Of a stretch of 27,595 nucleotides of DNA, positions 23,021 to 27,595 are shown in pieces. Numbering within the stretch: position 1 is the first letter of the stretch; each line of letters begins with the position of its first letter. The stretch spans positions 12,501 through 40,095 of the forward strand of contig JAWQFJ010006218.1 in the NCBI GenBank assembly GCA_034096865.1, in the 5' to 3' direction. The translations under genes were made by a program, and so were the position numbers. Under the pieces are notes generated by a model. That model ran no database searches and was not told where the DNA came from. It saw only the letters and a list, made by a program, of their open reading frames with translations. The DNA is from Theodoxus fluviatilis (Eukaryota; Mollusca; Gastropoda; Cycloneritida; Neritidae).

Positions 23021-23413
23021 CTGTCAGATAAAGTACACCATTTTATTCAGATTAAACTGAGAGACAATAGAGAGTCTCTTGTATCAAAATCCCACAATTC
23101 GGTCTAATACCTTGACGGCTTCATACCTGCTCACTCCAAAGAAAGACAACGACGTCTCTGAAACAAACATTCCGTCAGAAATTTTGCATGGAGACGTTTT
23201 AGATTTAGTAATGACACAAGGGAAGTATTATCTAGATTGGCTCTAATGATTTAGTGCATGGGGAAATGACCGAGAGTAGGATGCTCTGCTTGTCGGAGTT
23301 AACCCCGAATGGTCCACGACCATTAGTTGCCACCAAAGACTGAAAGAGGATGCAATCGCGCGATGCACTCAAAAGGTAGACCTTCCAACCAACCTTTGTC
23401 TTGACTTGATGTA

Positions 23414-23596
23414 TTACCAGTCACTTTCGGTAGCCATTTCGGCTGTTAGGGCATGGACGGCGCTACTGGAGCAGGTCCTAAAAGCCCAGAAGACATAGAT
23501 TTCATCTAATGAGAGGTCATTGAGTGGCAATGGCCATACGTTGTAACCCACTGCCTGTAGGAATTCGACACCGAATTCATCTTCGACAACAAAATT
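23414..23596 (-). other. Open segment inside an intron, possible cryptic terminal exon or repeat
   Basis: An acceptor-like tctgtttgccag precedes base 23596 and a 60-codon frame in phase 0 runs to a TAA at 23414-23416 (start NFVVEDEFGVEFLQAVGYNV, end TESDW). It would join in phase to the exon ending at 23751. It does not fit the hydrolase family, which continues correctly into the exon at 23020. It may be an alternative last exon or part of an inserted repeat extending to about 23266. Confidence 0.3.
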
Positions 23597-23750
23597 CTGG
23601 CAAACAGATTTAGAGAGATATTTGTTTTAACATAGGCATTGAGAAACCATTATCTAATGTGATCATTGTATAATTGAATCTAATGGACAAAATGATAGAA
23701 CTTGCAATCTGTTATTGCCAAGAGGAATGACAGTCCTGAAATTAGCTCAC

Positions 23751-23855
23751 CTTGGCGACACCAATGTAGTGTCTAAAGAAATTTTGGGAATCGCTGATCT
23801 TCCCTAGACAAAAGCTCTGCAGCTGTGAAGAGGACATTTTCAGCATTTCGCTGCT
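23751..23855 (-). CDS. Hydrolase-like gene exon
   Basis: 105 bases, phase 0 at both ends. Acceptor ttttccttcttcag; donor AAG then gtgagct. Encodes SSEMLKMSSSQLQSF to FFRHYIGVAK, probably a helical segment. Confidence 0.7.
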
Positions 23856-23990
23856 CTGAAGAAGGAAAAGTGATCGAGTCTTTGTTAAAGGAGACATGAA
23901 CATGTAAAAAACGCTAATAGTCTTGAAGACTGATGCGTGATGAATACATTTATTTCTCAGCAAAGAAAACGCTGATCTTTCTGAGTTTGT

Positions 23991-23993
23991 GTA

Positions 23994-24038
<45 letters not shown>
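23991..24038 (+). repeat. (GT)n microsatellite
   Basis: GT run with a few TT interruptions, in an intron of the hydrolase-like gene. Confidence 0.9.
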
Positions 24039-24460
24039 ATGCGCGCGGGTGTTATCATCTGCATGGTCACAATATCGAAATATTCACCTCTGTTCAATCC
24101 GACAGTATATGCACAAGCTGTCGACTGATTGTCTGGGGGCCAGAGATTAGCCCAGTGTTTGTCAACATGCATTGTTCCTAAAGATACGAGAGTGTTCTGT
24201 TTTACTCTCGAGTCGACCACATAACACTATGTGCAAAAATCGCTCGTTTGAGTGCATATTTTTATGCTTGTCAAATTTATTTGAGATAGGATTATGCAAA
24301 TAACATGAAGAGATTCGATGTTTCTTATTTCTCACTCGAATCATTCGCATGTGTTGTGCAATAGCCCTCGTGACGCGAGACAGATTAGTTTCAAAAAGAT
24401 AATGAAAGATAATCTATCCCACATTCTGCTTTTCTCTGGCTGTAATAACATGCAACTCAC

Positions 24461-24620
24461 ATGTTTACCAGCCACATCATCACAGTCGTAGTATCCAGTG
24501 ATAGCGATAGCCTTGAATTTGCTGATCCTGCCACCCAGATCATCCAGTGCTTGTCGGGTCAAATCTTCGAAACCTGTCTGCCACGACCACACAGGGCCTG
24601 TCACTGTTCCCGGCATACAC
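24461..24620 (-). CDS. Hydrolase-like gene exon with apparent 5-bp deletion
   Basis: Acceptor ctgtctgttgcag; donor CAT then gtgagttg. The first 13 codons read VYAGNSDRPCVVV in phase 0, but the sensible continuation WQTGFEDLTRQAL is in another frame. The exon is 160 bases; 165 would restore phase 0 to the next exon. The break is near 24578-24588, where a TCGTG unit could have been lost. Confidence 0.7.
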
Positions 24621-25336
24621 CTGCAACAGACAGTCAAAGCTGCAGGAGTTCCAACGCAGTAGATCGTCAAACACGAAGACAAGCAAAGCAAAAGCATATC
24701 CCCAAAGTCCAGCAGTCCCTGGTCCCAGCTTTAGAAGGCAATGATAGGGAGGTTTCGACCTATTGTAGTCCACTGCCCAAGCGACAGAACCCAAACTTTC
24801 ATTAAACAAGAGATAATTTCTAGCAGGTATATACGTGTTAATGTGCTTTTTGCTGGTTTTCTAGCATACAATTTTGGGGTTCTTTTTATGCAACAGGACA
24901 TAGAATGGTGTGTTCCAAAAAGCTCATAACCCATCTTCATCCAAGAACATTTTTTATAAAGTCAGCATACATCGTTAGAGCATTCTATGCTATTTTGCCG
25001 CTGGGTTTGTTACATGCAACACGAATTCAAAGCACGGTCTTTAGGAGTAATCGTTTGAATTGCACGGTATCTTAAATTATCCATGGAGCCGATTCTCGAC
25101 AAGCCGTTTCTGACAGGTTGCTTTATCTGATATACTTGCAGGAGCCCATACTGTCGTACAAGACGGTACTGTCGGCATATCAAGTTTTGAAAAGTGACCA
25201 ATATCCCACCCAACTGAATTTAATCATAAAGGTTGCATAGAGTCGGAATGCCCTACCAAAATGCTCGGTATGATACTTAGAAACGGTATTGTCGCCTTTC
25301 ACAGGGTTTGCAAATCTCGCTTAATTCAGACAGCAA

Positions 25337-25445
25337 ACACACACACACATACACACGCACGCACACACACACGCACATACATGCACGCACGCACACACGC
25401 TCATACACACACGCGCGCGCACGCACACACACATACACACAAACA

Positions 25446-25503
<58 letters not shown>

Positions 25504-25512
25504 ACACACACG

Positions 25513-25581
<69 letters not shown>

Positions 25582-25604
25582 ACGAGACACACACACACAC
25601 ACAG
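25337..25604 (+). repeat. (AC)n microsatellite with variant units
   Basis: AC array of about 270 bases with GCAC, ATAC and GAGAC interruptions; the ACACGAGAC variant recurs about every 40 bases in its right half. Lies in a 1,020-base intron just after the exon carrying the TAG. Confidence 0.95.
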
Positions 25605-25640
25605 AAACGTACAGAGGTCTGAATGTCTCAGGTCTAGCAC

Positions 25641-25802
25641 CTGTTTCCATATGTCCATGACCTCCGAGGACCTCTTGTTGTAAAACTTGAAACCAGCTTT
25701 CCAGTCCGCGCTGTCCAAATGGAGCTTCATGCCTTCTTGTTTGCTGTAAGCGTTCTGGCGGAAAATGCCGTTCTAGACCTCATTGGAATACTCCAGATAC
25801 AC
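25641..25802 (-). CDS. Hydrolase-like gene exon with in-frame TAG in the catalytic-type motif
   Basis: 162 bases, phase 0 at both ends. Acceptor ttgttgtctcag; donor CAG then gtgcta. Reads VYLEYSNEV, TAG (25773-25775), NGIFRQNAYSKQEG and so on to VMDIWKQ. The rest of the exon is undamaged. Confidence 0.75.
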
Positions 25803-26427
25803 CTGAGACAACAAGAAACAAACACGTTCTAGGTGTAGACTCGGTCTTTGCATCTACGAGACAAATGTATGGAGCTTAGCTTTAAGGCTGAGACAACCAT
25901 CTGTGATAAGATATTTATAGAGTTATCATTGACAAGGTGCAGACACGGAGATTGGTGTGGCTTAATGAAATGTACCGATGAAATATAGAATTTACTTGTC
26001 TCCAGCAGGAGATAATTCTTATCTCTGGGGTCTTAGAACAAATATCACAAGGCGAATTAAAACTGTACAGAACACATAATACAAATGACTGGCATTTCTA
26101 CTTCACACATTTATTATTTCTCTGCCACGTTAATCTTGCTTTGTCTCTCACTTAAATATACGGGTATGAAAAAAAAATTCACCATGTGAAAAGCAACCTA
26201 TCATTAGAATTTTTTAATATCTTAAAAAGTAATTGTTTTTCTCCGCTCTTCCGGTGGCACATAGAGCAGAGGAAATTAGAATCGAGCATTCTCTGTTGCT
26301 CAACAAGTGACGCCCTAGCCGATCGTTGCAGCATTTTGTGTTCCAAGACAGAGGAGAGTTGTAGCAATAATCTTTTCTGCCTTCATAAACTTTGCACTGG
26401 ATCAGTTGCCCCCCAAAACACACTTAC

Positions 26428-26631
26428 CTTGAGATCAGGCCTGAGGTCCTTCTTGACCATCTGGGCGAACTGCCTGACATAGTTGTCATCAGCTGCATGG
26501 GGGATGTTGAACCAAGGGCTGGCTCCTAGGATGTTCGAAAGCTTGATCATGTACTCGATAGCTCCCCCCTCACTGCCCTCCTGGGTGTGGTAGTCAGGCA
26601 AGCGACGGCTGGCCCAGGTCGTAGGCTCGGG
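26428..26631 (-). CDS. Hydrolase-like gene, first visible exon
   Basis: 204 bases, phase 0 at both ends; acceptor ends cag before CCCGAG, donor AAG then gtaagtg. Encodes the PEPTTW to LRPDLK part with the IPHAADDNYV block. Earlier exons must lie beyond the right end of the window. Confidence 0.8.
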
Positions 26632-26971
26632 CTGAACATGGAGACAGAAATAGAGCAGGCTAACAAGGCATTAGGGTAGCCCAAAGAACTGTTTTGGCAA
26701 AAGATATGAGTTAAATATGTCGAATGAAGAAGAGCTGTTGGACGATTGGATAGGGATGATCCAACAACAGTTTTCGCTGTGGTTATTGACATAGTCTTGA
26801 TCATGCAGTTTCACAGGTCTGATCCACACGCACAAATGCACGCACGCACGCACGCACGCACGCACACACTCACACACACACGCACACACACACACACACA
26901 CAGGTGTCCGTCAGCCGTCTAAAGGGACCACCCACCCCCCCCCCCCCCCCCCCCCCCCAAAGCAAAACGAC
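26632..26971. repeat. (CACG/CA)n array and a C homopolymer
   Basis: Unique sequence to about 26825, then GCAC and CA repeats (26826-26902), and a run of 24 C at 26935-26958. No gene seen here. Confidence 0.8.
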
Positions 26972-27587
26972 CGCCTCTGATCGTCCTATTCTTACCTTGC
27001 AGCACCATTCAGTCACCCGCGCTGTCCATTCTATCGTGCGATCCCACTGGCACCTCCTTCAAAATACCGAGGAATTATCTTCCATCTTCCGTTCACCACC
27101 TCTCATCAGCTTTAAAAAAAACGCTAACCTTCGGGATTTGTTTGTCCATTCCTCCCTCCGTAATGCAGCTTCCTCCCCCCCTGGAACCTCCCCCTGCAAC
27201 CTCCCAAAATGCAAGACTTGCCCCTTCATTGCATCCTCCACCTCCATGCAGGCTTTCAAAACCCTTTTCCACATAAAAAATTCTTTCACATGCCAGTCAT
27301 ACAACTTAATATATGCCCTTCAATGCTCACAGTGCAACATGATTTACATCGGTGAAACTGGTAGAACACTCAACGTCCGATTTCAAGAACACCTTGCAGA
27401 CATAAGACATTCCCGATCCAAACCCGTTGCCATACACTTCAACTCACGAAACCATTTCACACAGGACCTACGTGTGAGGGGTATCTGGCTTCTGCATGAA
27501 GATAATCCCAGTGAAAGGAAAGAGATGGAGGCGCACCTTATAGAAAAATTAGGCACACGCAACCCTGAGGGCATAAACGAAAAATAG
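26972..27587 (+). mobile_element. Penelope-like element, C-terminal GIY-YIG endonuclease region
   Basis: The frame encodes the linker and endonuclease end of a Penelope-like retroelement: SIVRSHWHLLQNTEELSSIF, PPLISFKKNANLRDLFV, a Cys cluster CNLPKCKTCPF with a later HIKNSFTC, then LIYALQCSQCNMIYIGETGR, RFQEHLADIRH, KPVAIHF, DLRVRGIW and KLGTRNPEGINEK before TAG at 27585-27587. This domain makes the nick that primes reverse transcription. No break is visible in the roughly 200 codons seen. The reverse-transcriptase part is absent upstream, where the homology ends close to the C homopolymer, so the copy is 5'-truncated or interrupted. The last bases of the window are its 3' flank. Confidence 0.88.
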
Positions 27588-27595
27588 TCCGATGA

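Larger units (their letters stand above)
21503..26631 (-). pseudogene. Glycoside-hydrolase-like gene, seven exons, partial at the 5' end, carrying a stop and a frameshift
   Basis: Exons (minus): 26631-26428, 25802-25641, 24620-24461, 23855-23751, 23020-22819, 22310-22048, 21679-21503, together about 424 residues. All six introns are GT-AG and all phases agree. Main blocks: GASPWFNIPHAADDNYVRQF, KKDLRPDLK then VYLEYSNEV-stop-NG, SWQTGFEDLTRQALDDLGG, AIAITGYYD, VQLVMYEGGPS, AIAHGTSHDD, GGLFNYFSYTG, YGSWGMLEYTG, and a Cys-containing C-terminal part with GMSDDHGKTWN. The Asn-Glu of EYSNEVWN is the usual acid/base pair of clan-A (beta/alpha)8 glycosidases, and YEGG would suit a second acidic residue; this is inference from motif style. 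From memory, similar proteins occur in bacteria. No signal peptide can be judged because the start is missing. TAG at 25773-25775 replaces the Trp after SNEV, and exon 3 seems to lack 5 bases. Confidence 0.7.

Noticed and set aside
25261..25730. Long His-Thr and Cys-Val open frames on both strands
   Set aside because: They read through the AC array; only the 25641-25802 minus-strand part is a real exon, in its own frame.

Overview
The window looks like nuclear DNA of a marine invertebrate, most likely a mollusc. This is inference: there are long AC, GA, CT and GTAG microsatellites, canonical GT-AG introns, remnants of CR1-type LINEs, a Penelope-like element, Harbinger-type transposase debris, tRNA-related short repeats and many foldback elements. 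There are no operons, bacterial ribosome-binding sites, rRNA genes or CRISPR arrays. Most open frames are short and come from microsatellites or repeats; real genes are few and split into exons.

Layout. Positions 1-3222 hold a terminal-inverted-repeat (TIR) element (1-720), two copies of one dispersed repeat (766-1064 and 2909-3222) with a tRNA-like head before the second, and a possible THAP-type zinc-finger exon on the minus strand (1459-1698). Positions 3893-4204 are a GA tract, and 4786-5088 is the broken 3' end of a non-LTR retrotransposon (minus). About 2.2 kb without recognisable genes follows. A RING-finger gene reads on the plus strand in three exons (7328-7860, 8312-8363, 9061-9405) and encodes about 309 residues. 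Two related hairpin-forming elements lie at 10616-10872 and 11357-11645. Positions 11805-12113 are CT and AC tracts. A CpG-containing, promoter-like stretch and a 56-codon open frame lie at 12290-12606, followed by a 776-bp TIR element (12674-13449) and a 5'-truncated CR1-like LINE (13769-14461, plus). Two spliced exons of an unidentified serine-rich protein lie at 15014-15083 and 17397-17590. A decayed HARBI1-type transposase lies on the minus strand at 18466-19023, and a perfect 21-bp inverted repeat at 20322-20445.

The largest gene is on the minus strand, 21503-26631. Seven exons join in frame to about 424 residues of an enzyme resembling clan-A glycoside hydrolases, with its 5' part outside the window. 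It carries a TAG codon inside the putative catalytic motif EYSNEV-W-NG and an apparent 5-bp deletion in the next exon, while every splice site looks intact. It is therefore a young pseudogene, a null allele or an assembly-error case. The right end (about 26972-27587, plus) is the GIY-YIG endonuclease end of a Penelope-like element.

The genes do not form a pathway. The picture is a few ordinary intron-containing genes in a repeat-rich landscape. The points most worth checking are the disabled hydrolase with its possible cryptic terminal exon, the paired foldback elements, the TIR element carrying a YY1-like motif, and the small two-exon protein.
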